A stretch of 64,000 bases of DNA, from contig JAFRHO010000009.1 in assembly GCA_017433245.1 (NCBI GenBank), positions 62,001 to 126,000 on the forward strand, written 5' to 3'. The notes under the pieces are model-generated. The model was not told the DNA's origin, did no database searches, and saw nothing but the letters and a program-made list of their open reading frames with translations. The translations under genes were made by a program, and so were the position numbers. Positions 15,875 to 24,486 of this stretch are shown here, in pieces. The DNA comes from Candidatus Saccharimonadota bacterium. Lineage in GTDB: Bacteria; Patescibacteriota; Saccharimonadia; Saccharimonadales; Saccharimonadaceae. Each line of letters starts with the position of its first letter. Position 1 is the stretch's first letter.

Positions 15875-17803
15875 ATGAGAAGAATCTATACTGATTTAGA
15901 TGTAGTATTATGTGTGGTGTGTAGTGCGGTGTGTTTTTCGTTTATAACTAGCTTGTTGCTTGTCGGTAATACCGTGACTGCCGAATCTAGGACTGCCACC
16001 GCCTCCATCACCGTCCCAGAAGCTTGTACTATGACGAGTCACAATGATGCTCCCCATACTGCTACATTATCACCCAATACCTACTCTGGAGCCTCAGGTA
16101 GTGAATATGCAAATGGTATAGGTAAAACTACACTTACTGCTATATGTAATAATGATAATGGCTTCGCTATCTATGCTATTGGTTTCACGGGTAATTCATA
16201 TGACTCAGAGAACCATAATAAACTAGTAGGACAAAGTACTAATGTAGCTATTAATACTGCAGTATATACTAGTGGTGATACTACATCTTCTTGGTCTATG
16301 AAGGTAAATAAGATTGATGATAGTACAGTATCCTATAATCCACAGAACATGTCTATACTAGATAGTTTTGATTCCTGGCATGCAGTACCAGCTACTTATA
16401 CTAAAGTAGCACAGTATAAAGCCAGTACTGGTTCTTCTACTACAGATACTACATTAGGAGCTAAAGTAGAGACTACTTATGCAGCCTACATTGCATCTAA
16501 TCAACCAGCTGATACTTATATAGGGCAAGTTAAGTATACTATGGTACATCCGTATGGTGAACAACCTGCTCAACCACAATCCTCGGCTTCGGGCAAAATC
16601 TGCTACTATGCTAACACTGCAACAGCTGAGGGGACTATGGGGTGCCAAAATATAGCATCTACTGTTACGCTTCTCGCTTCTAACTTTAGTAGACAAGGTT
16701 ATGGCTTTGCTGGTTGGAGTGATAAGTTTGATTATATTACTAATCCTGAAGCTCATTTTTACGGGCCACAAGAACAGTTATCCATTCCAGATACTTCTAT
16801 TTATACTGGGGAAGGTAAGGGGTTATCGCTTTATGCTGTATGGGTGAAATCCGTTGGTAGCTTACAGGACGCATCTAAAGTATCACAGCTCTGCGGCGCT
16901 GGACAAGGTAGTCTCACCGCCGCTCCTACCGATGGCACTGCTAATCTAACCAGTGTTTCCGCTCTTACTGATCAACGTGATAACGAAACGTATGCCATTG
17001 CTAGACTTTCTGATGATAATTGCTGGATGATTGAGAACCTCCGTCTAGAAGCCGAAGACACCAGGACTCCAGAAAAACAAGCTTTAGCTCAAGGTTACGG
17101 AGGTAGCACCACATATGGTGACTTTACTGGTCTCGCCGATGCAGAACCCGCTTGGGCAAATAATATTACTACTGCCAATAGCTTGTATTACAGCGGCACT
17201 CAAGACGGGACTGCGAGTATAGACATTGGTACTGGTAGTAATCCTGCCTACAGATTCCCCCGCTACAACCACGATAACACTAACGCAAGAGCGACTAATC
17301 CTGCTCCGACATCAAATAGTTCCGCAATGTACAGCTATGGCAACTACTATACCTGGCCGGCCGCTATTGCTAACACCACCGCTTACGCTACCAACAATCA
17401 ATCAGTAGAAAACACTTCCATTTGTCCATCTGGTTGGCATCTGCCAAAAGGCGGTAGAAAGGCTAATGTAGCGGTTAGTGTCTTCTGGAAACTATCACGT
17501 ACTATCATTGGAGCAGATCCAACAAACTTTGCTAATGATTACTTCTATTACATAGGTACTCCAGAAGGTACGGATGCTTCTAATAAAATGAGAGCTTATC
17601 CTAACAATTTTGTCTATTCCGGCTACGTCAGCGGTGGCTCAGTGGACTATCGTGGCTCGAACGGCGTTTTCTGGTCTTCTACGGCGAACTCGTCCGACTA
17701 CGCCTACAACCTGTACCTGAGCTCGTACAACGTCGACCCAGGTACGGACGACAGCCGCAAGTACTACGGTGGGACAGTGCGCTGCGTCGCCCCCGGCGTT
17801 TAG
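15875..17803 (+). CDS. Secreted surface protein 2 with variable-region-like C-terminus
   Basis: About 642 aa, paralogous to the proteins at 10885 and 56486, with the same order: signal segment, TATLSPNTYSGASGSEY domain, TKVAQYKASTGSS segment, InlB-like repeat (GYGFAGWSDKFDY...LSLYAVW) and FISUMP-like domain. Codons are AT-ending until 17611, then abruptly GC-ending through the stop: the last 64 residues form a cassette shared gaplessly with the 56486 paralog, but 22 residues differ. Ten of these differ only at codon positions 1-2 of NNC codons. ATG 15875 is chosen because upstream in-frame codons overlap the promoter; its RBS is weak and GTG 15833 is an alternative. Confidence 0.82.
   Translation: MRRIYTDLDVVLCVVCSAVCFSFITSLLLVGNTVTAESRTATASITVPEACTMTSHNDAPHTATLSPNTYSGASGSEYANGIGKTTLTAICNNDNGFAIYAIGFTGNSYDSENHNKLVGQSTNVAINTAVYTSGDTTSSWSMKVNKIDDSTVSYNPQNMSILDSFDSWHAVPATYTKVAQYKASTGSSTTDTTLGAKVETTYAAYIASNQPADTYIGQVKYTMVHPYGEQPAQPQSSASGKICYYANTATAEGTMGCQNIASTVTLLASNFSRQGYGFAGWSDKFDYITNPEAHFYGPQEQLSIPDTSIYTGEGKGLSLYAVWVKSVGSLQDASKVSQLCGAGQGSLTAAPTDGTANLTSVSALTDQRDNETYAIARLSDDNCWMIENLRLEAEDTRTPEKQALAQGYGGSTTYGDFTGLADAEPAWANNITTANSLYYSGTQDGTASIDIGTGSNPAYRFPRYNHDNTNARATNPAPTSNSSAMYSYGNYYTWPAAIANTTAYATNNQSVENTSICPSGWHLPKGGRKANVAVSVFWKLSRTIIGADPTNFANDYFYYIGTPEGTDASNKMRAYPNNFVYSGYVSGGSVDYRGSNGVFWSSTANSSDYAYNLYLSSYNVDPGTDDSRKYYGGTVRCVAPGV
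17612..17803 (+). other. Putative variable region (DGR-type), locus 1
   Basis: GC-rich 192-bp 3' cassette starting at GTCTATTCCGGCTACGTC. Invariant blocks (CGTGGCTCG, TGGTCTTCTACGGC, TACGCCTACAAC, AAGTACTACGG, CGCTGCGTCGC) alternate with codons that differ from the 56486 locus, mostly AAC/TAC/GAC/AGC/GGC. No template repeat or reverse transcriptase is in the window. Confidence 0.5.
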
Positions 17804-17870
17804 CGTTTCTCTGTTCGTGCCGTTCTAGCTCCCTAAAGTGGTGAAGCACTTTAAATAAAATAAGGGTATA

Positions 17871-17907
17871 GAAAATTGTCTGTCGTGGGTGATTTTCTAG
17901 TTTTTTG
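17871..17907 (+). terminator. Terminator after surface protein 2
   Basis: TAGAAAAT / ATTTTCTA stem with a 15-nt loop, followed by GTTTTTT. A smaller hairpin (TAAAGTG / CACTTTA) lies just before it. The rest of 17908-18010 holds nothing I recognise. Confidence 0.7.
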
Positions 17908-18015
17908 GAAGTTGGTACGAAATAGGTCGTCAGGTATAGAATACAATAACCCTTCAGGTTGCTTTAAGCGTGTTGTGGGGGTTCTGGTTTTGTCTGCGAC
18001 GGGTGGGACGAGACG

Positions 18016-18024
18016 TGATATAAT
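18016..18024 (+). promoter_or_regulatory. Extended -10 promoter of the LPG-synthase-like gene
   Basis: TGATATAAT. The first ATG (18027) is only 2 nt downstream and would not be in the mRNA, so the second ATG (18033) is the likely leaderless start. Confidence 0.72.
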
Positions 18025-18032
18025 AGATGTAT

Positions 18033-19085
18033 ATGGTTACTCAGAAACATAAATGGTTTTCTGTGCGGTCGGTATTGATGCTACTAACAGTTATTTTGGT
18101 GGCATGGGTGGTGTATCAGAATTGGCCGGATATTTTGGAAACTTTGCGGCATATTCGCGAAGCGAATGGATTCGTGTTGGTACTACTTATACCGGAGCAG
18201 TTATTTATGTATTATACATGTGGGCAGATATTTTTTTCGTATCTTCGGCATAAGAAGAACGTGCGGAAATTTGAAAATAGTGAGATATTGCAGATTTCGA
18301 CGGAACTGAACTTTGTGAACCATGCGATTCCGGCAGGAGGAGTAGGGGGACTGGCGTTCTTGACGTATCGATTGAAGCCGCACGGCGTGACGGCTGGGCA
18401 GGCATCTTTCTTGTATCTATTTCGTTATGCGATTACGACGGTAGTGAATTATGCACAGGCGCTGGTGGCGATTGGAATAATGCTAGTGCTGAAAATGATA
18501 CCGAACGAGGCGATGTGGATTATACCTGTGTCGTTGCTAATGAATATGAGCGTGTTTTCATTTTTATGGTTTGTAATATTTGTAGCGAGTAGTAGTAAGA
18601 GGATTGAGATCTTTTCGAAGACGGTGACGAAACTCGCGAATGGAGCGGCGAGGGTCGTGACGTTTGGGCATAAAAAGAAAATGATGGACGAGAAGAAAAT
18701 TAGTGATTATTTCCAGGATATCCATCAAAGTGTGGTGATTGCGAAGGAGAATAAGAGATATTTGAAGGAGCCGATTATGTGGGGGTTAGTATATAGCTTA
18801 TGTGAAGTGGGGACGTATTATATAGTGGCGCTGTCGCTCGGGCGATGGGAGCTACTGCCGTTTATTATGGTGGGGGAGGCGATTGGATCGGTGTTTGATG
18901 GGATTGTACCATATGGACTATATGAGCTGGGGATGGCAGGGGTGATGATTGCGCTGGGGGTGGATTTCCCGACGGCGACCATTGTGACCGTGATGACGCG
19001 CGTAATTACGCTATTATTTACCATTGCTTCAGGGTCTTATCCGTATTATGAAGCGATTCGAGGTAAAGATGCAAAACAGCTTTAG
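18033..19085 (+). CDS. Lysylphosphatidylglycerol-synthase-like integral membrane protein
   Basis: About 350 aa with several membrane helices. The conserved LNFVNHAIPAGGVGGLAFLTYRL segment (~90-115) and the later GEAIGSVFDGIVPYGLYELG segment match the LPG_synthase_TM/UPF0104 family, the flippase-like membrane half of MprF. No cytoplasmic aminoacyl-transferase domain is present, so it probably handles lipids rather than aminoacylating them. The start is set by the promoter. Its end overlaps xseA by 17 bp. Confidence 0.85.
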   Translation: MVTQKHKWFSVRSVLMLLTVILVAWVVYQNWPDILETLRHIREANGFVLVLLIPEQLFMYYTCGQIFFSYLRHKKNVRKFENSEILQISTELNFVNHAIPAGGVGGLAFLTYRLKPHGVTAGQASFLYLFRYAITTVVNYAQALVAIGIMLVLKMIPNEAMWIIPVSLLMNMSVFSFLWFVIFVASSSKRIEIFSKTVTKLANGAARVVTFGHKKKMMDEKKISDYFQDIHQSVVIAKENKRYLKEPIMWGLVYSLCEVGTYYIVALSLGRWELLPFIMVGEAIGSVFDGIVPYGLYELGMAGVMIALGVDFPTATIVTVMTRVITLLFTIASGSYPYYEAIRGKDAKQL

Positions 19086-20238
19086 TCCGACTGAGTTTAT
19101 TGCAGTGGTGAATCAGACGCTGGAATATGCGTACTCGCCAGTGTTGGTGACGGGGGAGGTGGCGAGCTTTAAGGTGAACCAAGGGAAGTGGGTGTTTTTT
19201 GACCTGAAGGATGAAGAGTCGAGCGTGTCGTGCTTTATGGTGCTATGGAATATGCGGGTGCCGCTGGAGGACGGGATGAAGGTGACGGTGCGGGCGGTGC
19301 CTAAACTCACGAAATGGGGGAAGTTCTCGCTGACGGTGGACGCGGTGAGGCCGGTGGGCGAGGGGTCGCTGAAAAAGGCGTACGAGATGCTGAAGAAAAA
19401 ACTCACGGCGGAGGGGTTGTTTGACCCGGCGAAGAAGCGACCTTTGCCGACGGATCTAACCCGGCTTGGAGTAATATCATCGACACAAGCGGCGGGGTAT
19501 GCGGATTTTATCAAGATTATTAATGCACGGTGGGGTGGCATGAAGGTTAGCGTGGCGCATACGCAAGTGCAGGGGATGGATGCGCCAGATCAGATTATCA
19601 AAGCGCTTAAATATTTTAACGAGCGAGGCGAAGTGCAGGTGATTGCTATCTTGCGCGGTGGTGGGTCGGCGGATGACTTATCTTGCTTTAACGATGAGGC
19701 GTTGGTGCGGGAGATTGCAGCGAGTCGGATCCCGGTGATTACGGGGATTGGGCATGAGGTGGATGAATCTTTAGCGGATCTTGCGGCGGACGTAAGAGCG
19801 TCGACACCATCAAATGCGGCAGAGATGTTGACGCACGATCGAGCGGAAGAGTTGGCGAAACTAGAACGTGCAATGAACCGTGCGAAGCAGAGCTTGCTCG
19901 CACGAGTAGAGCAAGCGCGGGTGGATAATAGAAATAAGGTGGGAAATATTTCAAATAGTTTGCTTACTAAATACGTCGAGCCAATGTTCGCGGCTAATCG
20001 CGAAAAGATTTCGAAGGTACTAACTAGGATTCAAGATGAATTAGAAAGAAAAGCGACATTAGTGCGGCATAAACAGGAACTACTAGTTGTGTTGAATCCA
20101 GAGAAGGTGCTTAGGCAAGGATACGCGATATTGTCAGGTAAAATCTCACCCGGAAGTGTTGTAAAAATTACAACATTAAAACAAGATATTAAAGCAGAAA
20201 TAAAGGAGATATATGAGCGAAGAGAAAATGAGTCTTAA
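19069..20238 (+). CDS. xseA: Exodeoxyribonuclease VII large subunit
   Basis: Single-strand exonuclease for DNA repair, working with XseB. 389 aa: N-terminal OB fold (SPTEFIAVVNQTLEYAYSPVLVTGEVASFKVNQGKWVFFDLKD), then the catalytic region (GVISSTQAAGYADFIKI, LRGGGSADDLSCFND, TGIGHEVDESLADLAADVRASTPSNAAE) and a C-terminal coiled coil. ATG 19069 has GAGG at good spacing; an upstream in-frame ATG at 19048 would only add residues inside the overlapping gene. The 3' end contains the second copy of the 19-bp palindrome. Confidence 0.95.
   Translation: MQNSFSPTEFIAVVNQTLEYAYSPVLVTGEVASFKVNQGKWVFFDLKDEESSVSCFMVLWNMRVPLEDGMKVTVRAVPKLTKWGKFSLTVDAVRPVGEGSLKKAYEMLKKKLTAEGLFDPAKKRPLPTDLTRLGVISSTQAAGYADFIKIINARWGGMKVSVAHTQVQGMDAPDQIIKALKYFNERGEVQVIAILRGGGSADDLSCFNDEALVREIAASRIPVITGIGHEVDESLADLAADVRASTPSNAAEMLTHDRAEELAKLERAMNRAKQSLLARVEQARVDNRNKVGNISNSLLTKYVEPMFAANREKISKVLTRIQDELERKATLVRHKQELLVVLNPEKVLRQGYAILSGKISPGSVVKITTLKQDIKAEIKEIYERRENES
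20157..20175. repeat. 19-bp palindrome, copy 2
   Basis: Identical to 10820-10838 (TGTTGTAA-AAA-TTACAACA), but located inside the xseA coding sequence about 40 bp before xseB. Confidence 0.7.
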
Positions 20239-20413
20239 TCAGAAAATTGAGGAATTAGATGGACAGGTGGAATGGTTTTATTCGGATGATTTTAAACTAG
20301 AAGATGCAACGTCTAAATATAAAGAAGCGGTGAAGCTAGCAAAAGAGATTGAGAAGGACTTGAATGAGTTAAAAAACGAGATTGAAATATTAGCGGAAGA
20401 TTTTAGTAAATAA
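20213..20413 (+). CDS. xseB: Exodeoxyribonuclease VII small subunit
   Basis: A 66-aa helical protein that coats the XseA coiled coil. The pattern SLNQKIEELDGQVEWFYSDDFKLEDATSKYKEAVKLAKEIEKDL is typical. An AAGGAG RBS lies in the end of xseA, with a 26-bp overlap that implies coupled translation. Confidence 0.92.
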   Translation: MSEEKMSLNQKIEELDGQVEWFYSDDFKLEDATSKYKEAVKLAKEIEKDLNELKNEIEILAEDFSK

Positions 20414-20424
20414 AGCCAAGCATT

Positions 20425-20454
20425 AAAATAGTCTGCTTTAAAGCAGACTATTTT
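20425..20454. terminator. Bidirectional terminator between xseB and a convergent gene
   Basis: Perfect 30-bp palindrome with A-tract and T-tract ends (AAAATAGTCTGC stem), placed between two convergent genes. Confidence 0.92.
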
Positions 20455-20456
20455 GA

Positions 20457-21269
20457 TTAGGCGTTGAATTTGACGGTTTCGAGGAGTTTATCGAAATCGT
20501 CTTTGAAGAGGACGCTGTCGGTTTGCATGATGACGGTTTTGTCACGAATTTTGAAGATAACGATGTAGCCAGACAGGTCAGTTCCTGGGATGGTGCCGGT
20601 GTAGCGATTGGCTGGAGCTTCATTGACGGTAATAGCCTCCATAGTAAGTTTCGCATCTTTGCGATCGAGTTCTCTCTGATACTGAGCAGTAACATTTTCG
20701 AAACTTTTATCTTGGATGGTGACGCGTAGAGCGTTGATAGTGTCTTTACCGACAGCGTCAACTTGGATGGGGTTAAAGTAGGCATTGAAATCCCCACCTT
20801 TAGTAGCGGCAGCAGCGATGTAGACACTCCAGGTTTTGGGATATTCAAAGGTTAATTGACCATAATCGACAGGTCCGGAGAAAGTTTTGTATGGGTATTT
20901 CTCGCGTTCTAAGAATTCGGCTTCGTCTTTACTAGCTTGCTCGTCTTTGGCGAGAGCTACGGCCTTACCAACTTCTTCCTGGAGATTATTGTTAGCATAA
21001 TTATATTCTGAACTCATCCAGATAAAAAGACCGATGAAGGTGACGGCGATGAGCGATATTATAATTATAACGATAGTTTTAATTAATTCTATGTGTGATT
21101 TCTTCTGTTTAGGTAAAACATTGACTTGTTGGACCATTGGTCTGCCATCTGGGGTTAATGGTTGATTGGATTGTGTGACTGGAGTACCTTGAATAGATTG
21201 CGGCGACACAGAAGGTGGCATCGAGTTAGGCATAGTTGGTTGAATTGGTGGTAATTGTCCGTTATCCAT
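20457..21269 (-). CDS. Membrane-anchored extracellular protein, Pro-rich N-terminus
   Basis: About 270 aa, function unknown. Residues ~1-60 are Pro/Gln/Ser-rich and cytoplasmic, one membrane helix follows (TIVIIIISLIAVTFIGLFIW), then an alpha/beta extracellular domain with a KTWSVYIAAAATKGGDF...TFEYPKTW pattern resembling PsbP-like folds; that resemblance is tentative. The start is fixed by a minus-strand TGCTATAAT ending 6 nt upstream (leaderless), which excludes a longer frame further upstream. Confidence 0.75.
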   Translation of the reverse strand: MDNGQLPPIQPTMPNSMPPSVSPQSIQGTPVTQSNQPLTPDGRPMVQQVNVLPKQKKSHIELIKTIVIIIISLIAVTFIGLFIWMSSEYNYANNNLQEEVGKAVALAKDEQASKDEAEFLEREKYPYKTFSGPVDYGQLTFEYPKTWSVYIAAAATKGGDFNAYFNPIQVDAVGKDTINALRVTIQDKSFENVTAQYQRELDRKDAKLTMEAITVNEAPANRYTGTIPGTDLSGYIVIFKIRDKTVIMQTDSVLFKDDFDKLLETVKFNA

Positions 21270-21275
21270 ACTGTT

Positions 21276-21284
21276 ATTATAGCA
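21276..21284 (-). promoter_or_regulatory. Extended -10 promoter of the Pro-rich membrane protein
   Basis: TGCTATAAT on the minus strand, 6 nt before the ATG. Confidence 0.72.
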
Positions 21285-21370
21285 TACTTTTGGATTTAAA
21301 CATAACAATTTTAGATGGTTTAATGTGGCAAAAAGTGTAAGAATTGCTAACTTAAGTAGCATTTTTAGTG

Positions 21371-21376
21371 TATAAT
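21371..21376 (+). promoter_or_regulatory. -10 box of the histidine kinase operon
   Basis: TATAAT ends 6 nt before ATG 21383. Confidence 0.6.
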
Positions 21377-21382
21377 GAGAAC

Positions 21383-22060
21383 ATGGTGAAGGAGGTAGAT
21401 GGAGTTATGGTGGTGGCGCATGAGCTTAAGGCGCCACTTGCGGTATTAAGGCAGCTCGCATTGTCATTTGGTGAATTAGGTGCGCAGGATGAGCATATTC
21501 GGGCTGAGATGATTAGTGTGTCGGAGCGAGCAATGCGACAGGTGAATGATTTGACTAAGATACGAAAGTTGGATGAGGGACTATTTGAAATGGAGCCGGT
21601 GGCAGTGAGGGCGGTATGTGATGATGTGACGCATGAACTGCAATGTTTGTTTAAAGAAAACTGTAGAGAATTAAACATTAAATATACTAATCGAGCAAAA
21701 CTAGTGAATGCGAATTGGGAATTATTGCATAGTGTAGTGTATAACTTTCTATTAAATGCAATGTATTATGCCGAAGAGGGGCGGGCCGAACTAACGGTGG
21801 GCGATACAAAGGGTAAAGTGAGGATTATGATTCGGGACTTTGGGCCGGCTTTGCCGATTGGGATTTGGCGGGAGATGAAAAAAGGTCGGATAGAACAGCC
21901 GGTGTCGATTGCGATGCGGCCAGGGTCTTCGGGATTGGGGTTATATATTGCATCGAGGTTTTCACGATATATGGGCGCGACGGTGGGGGCGGTGCGGCAT
22001 CGGGATGGGGCGAGTTTTTATGTAGAATTACCAGTTTCTAAGCAGGCGAGTTTGTTCTAA
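21383..22060 (+). CDS. Sensorless cytoplasmic histidine kinase
   Basis: About 225 aa containing only the DHp and catalytic ATPase modules. The H-box is VVAHELKAPL (phospho-His within the first ~20 residues), the N-box VVYNFLLNAMYYAEE, G1 IRDFGPALP, and G2 GSSGLGLYIA. There is no membrane segment, PAS or HAMP domain, so any input must come from another protein. Two starts compete: ATG 21383, 6 nt after a -10, and ATG 21407, preceded by AAGGAGG. Its stop overlaps the start of the receiver gene (TAATG). Confidence 0.87.
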   Translation: MVKEVDGVMVVAHELKAPLAVLRQLALSFGELGAQDEHIRAEMISVSERAMRQVNDLTKIRKLDEGLFEMEPVAVRAVCDDVTHELQCLFKENCRELNIKYTNRAKLVNANWELLHSVVYNFLLNAMYYAEEGRAELTVGDTKGKVRIMIRDFGPALPIGIWREMKKGRIEQPVSIAMRPGSSGLGLYIASRFSRYMGATVGAVRHRDGASFYVELPVSKQASLF

Positions 22061-22407
22061 TGATTTACATAGTTGATGATGATATAGTGATGGCGAAATG
22101 TATTGCGAGAGCATGTGGCGAACGCGAGGTGAGAATATTTGGAAATGCGATAGAAACAATGGAAGCGATTAGTAGTGGCGAATTACCAGACTTAATGTTT
22201 TTGGATATACTACTCATAGGGCCGGATGGGTTTACGCTGCTTAATGAAATGGTGTCGTACACGGATACGGCGCGAGTACCGGTGGTGCTAGTAACCTCGC
22301 TTGAAATGGCGGAAAGAGACTTATCAAACTATGGCGTAGTGGGGGTTTTGGAAAAAGAGACGATGAAACCGGAGGATGTGAAGCGGTATGCCTGGCAATT
22401 TGCGTGA
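22060..22407 (+). CDS. Stand-alone response-regulator receiver
   Basis: A 115-aa CheY-like receiver with no output domain. The acidic pocket is IVDDD, the phospho-acceptor Asp lies in LMFLDILL (about residue 49), the switch Thr in VLVTS, and the Lys in VLEKE. It is overlapped by the kinase upstream and by recO downstream, so it is surely co-expressed with the kinase. With no DNA-binding domain, the pair probably signals by protein contact; the target cannot be inferred here. Confidence 0.9.
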   Translation: MIYIVDDDIVMAKCIARACGEREVRIFGNAIETMEAISSGELPDLMFLDILLIGPDGFTLLNEMVSYTDTARVPVVLVTSLEMAERDLSNYGVVGVLEKETMKPEDVKRYAWQFA

Positions 22408-23083
22408 AAAAGATTTGAAAGTGCCGGGGTATGTCCTCCGGCGGACGAATTATGGTGAAGCTGATAGAATTTTGAATATTATTACGCCGGTTGGAAAAGT
22501 TTCGGCGATAGCAAAGGGGGTGCGTAAGGAAAAATCAAAATTGGCGGGTGGGGTGGAAATGTTGACGCGGTCGGATTACGTGATTCATTTTGGTAAAAGC
22601 GAGATGGGGGTGGTGACGAGTGCAAAAATGGTGAAGTATTACGGTGGGCTGCTAAATAATTATGATTCGATGGAATTTATTGGGAAGATTCTGAAGGAAG
22701 TTAATCGAGCGGCGGAAGAGTCGGATACGGCGGAGTTTTATAGTATCGTAGAACAATGTTTGAAGGCGATAGAAAATGGAATGAAACGGGAGTTGGTGGA
22801 GGCCTGGTTTGTATTAAATTTGGAGCGGGCGATGGGTGAGCAGATGAATTTATATCGTGATGTGAATGGAGTTAAACTGTCAGCAGAAGAGCATTATGTG
22901 TGGGACAGTATGGAGAGAGCGTTTCGGGCGCATGCAGCAGGGGAGTTTGGTGTAAATGAGATTAAATTGATGCGGCTTATAATCGCGATAGAACTTGAGG
23001 CGGTGGGTAAGGTAAAAGTGGGGGATGAAGTGGTGCGAAAAGTATGTGAACTTTGCAAAATGAATAAAGTGGGTATGATATAA
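22388..23083 (+). CDS. recO: DNA repair protein RecO
   Basis: Loads RecA onto gapped DNA with RecR. 231 aa, with an N-terminal OB fold (GYVLRRTNYGEADRILNIITPVGKVSAIAKGVRKEKSKLAGGVE) typical of RecO and a helical C-terminal region. No CxxC...CxxC zinc motif is evident; only CELC is seen near the end. It overlaps the receiver gene by 20 bp. Confidence 0.9.
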   Translation: MPGNLREKDLKVPGYVLRRTNYGEADRILNIITPVGKVSAIAKGVRKEKSKLAGGVEMLTRSDYVIHFGKSEMGVVTSAKMVKYYGGLLNNYDSMEFIGKILKEVNRAAEESDTAEFYSIVEQCLKAIENGMKRELVEAWFVLNLERAMGEQMNLYRDVNGVKLSAEEHYVWDSMERAFRAHAAGEFGVNEIKLMRLIIAIELEAVGKVKVGDEVVRKVCELCKMNKVGMI

Positions 23084-23084
23084 T
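23076..23084 (+). promoter_or_regulatory. Extended -10 promoter of glyS (leaderless)
   Basis: TGATATAAT overlaps the recO stop codon and ends 6 nt before the glyS ATG. Confidence 0.78.
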
Positions 23085-23090
23085 TAGAAC

Positions 23091-24434
23091 ATGAGTAAAT
23101 TAGAGGATATTGTTAGTTTATGTAAACGTCGTGGGTTTGTTTTTCCGGGTAGCGACATCTATGGTGGGTTCGCGGGGACTTGGGATTTTGGTCCACTTGG
23201 CGTGAAACTGAAAAAGAAAATGATGGACGCGTGGTGGAATTTCTTTGTGGAAGAGCGCGATGATATGTATGGAGTCGATGCGGCGATTTTGATGAATCCA
23301 CGCACATGGGAAGCATCGGGGCATACGGCGACTTTTGCAGATCCGTTGGTGGAATGTAAGGAGTGTAAGTCGAGGTTTCGGGCGGATAAAATTGCGGAGG
23401 GGGTTTCGGAGTCGGTGACGACAGAAGAGTTTCTTGCGACGCATACAAAATGCCCTGTGTGTAGTAAAGAGAATTGGGGTCCGATTCGGAAGTTTAATAT
23501 GATGTTCTTGACACATGTGGGAGCGGTTTTGCCGGATGACGATAGGGAATTGGCTGATAAAAATATAGCATATCTACGTCCAGAAACAGCGCAAGGGATT
23601 TTCACGAACTATAAAAATGTAGTGGACACATTTTATCCAGATTTGCCGTTTGGATTGGCGCAGCAAGGTAAAGCATTTCGGAATGAGATTAGCCCGCGCG
23701 ACTTCATCTTGCGGGATAGGGAATGTGGCCAGATGGAGATTGAATACTTCGTGCGACCTGAGACTTGGGAAGATGAATTTGAAAAGGTGCGTAGTTTGCA
23801 ACATGAGTTCCTAGAGAAAATAGTAGGCTTGCCATCGGAGTCAATTCATGAATATGAAGTACCGGAAGGAGACCGAGCGCACTATTCGAAACGGACGATT
23901 GATTTTATGTTTGATTATCCGAATGGTGAGGAAGAATTGATGGGGCTCGCGTATCGAACGGATTTTGACCTGAGTAATATCGCAAGAGAATCTGGTAAGT
24001 CAATGGATTATCGTGATAAGAATACTGGTGAGGTGTTTGTGCCACATGTGATTGAACCTTCGATTGGAGTGGAGCGGTTATTCTTGGCGATACTATCAGC
24101 GGCATATGTTGAGGATGAAGTTGGCGGTGGTAAGCGGGTGGTTTTGAAGTTGCCTGAGAACTTGGCACCATATAAGTTTTGCGTGTCATCACTACTTAAA
24201 AATAAATCTGAGCTAGTTGAGAAGGCGCGTACTGTGTATAATGCATTGAAGTCTAAGTATGGTGATGTAACTTGGGATGATTCGGGCAACATCGGCAAAC
24301 GATATCGTAAGCAAGATGAGATTGGTACGCCGAAATGTGTGGTGGTGGATTTTGATACTTTGGAAGATGATTCGGTGACGGTGCGTGATAGGGATACGAC
24401 TGAGCAAGTGCGCGTGAAGATTAGTGAATTATAG
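23091..24434 (+). CDS. glyS: Glycyl-tRNA synthetase, dimeric (eukaryote-type) form
   Basis: Class II synthetase. 447 aa with the diagnostic RRGFVFPGSDIYGG and WDFGPLGVKLK N-terminus, motif 2 RNEISPRDFILRDREC, motif 3 IEPSIGVERL and a C-terminal anticodon-binding domain. A CKECKSRFRADK...CPVC zinc-like insertion lies at ~85-125. This is the alpha2 form, not the bacterial alpha2beta2 GlyQS pair. The start is fixed by the adjacent -10. Confidence 0.96.
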   Translation: MSKLEDIVSLCKRRGFVFPGSDIYGGFAGTWDFGPLGVKLKKKMMDAWWNFFVEERDDMYGVDAAILMNPRTWEASGHTATFADPLVECKECKSRFRADKIAEGVSESVTTEEFLATHTKCPVCSKENWGPIRKFNMMFLTHVGAVLPDDDRELADKNIAYLRPETAQGIFTNYKNVVDTFYPDLPFGLAQQGKAFRNEISPRDFILRDRECGQMEIEYFVRPETWEDEFEKVRSLQHEFLEKIVGLPSESIHEYEVPEGDRAHYSKRTIDFMFDYPNGEEELMGLAYRTDFDLSNIARESGKSMDYRDKNTGEVFVPHVIEPSIGVERLFLAILSAAYVEDEVGGGKRVVLKLPENLAPYKFCVSSLLKNKSELVEKARTVYNALKSKYGDVTWDDSGNIGKRYRKQDEIGTPKCVVVDFDTLEDDSVTVRDRDTTEQVRVKISEL

Positions 24435-24443
24435 AAATATTTG

Positions 24444-24452
24444 TGGTATAAT
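24444..24452 (+). promoter_or_regulatory. Extended -10 promoter of a small membrane protein
   Basis: TGGTATAAT, giving a ~28-nt leader with an AGGAG RBS. Confidence 0.68.
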
Positions 24453-24486
24453 CTTATTGTAAGCATAACTATTTACAGGAGATTAT

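Noticed and set aside
17804-18010. Template repeat for the putative DGR next to surface gene 2
   Set aside because: The bases after the stop do not match the cassette; only terminator-type hairpins are found.
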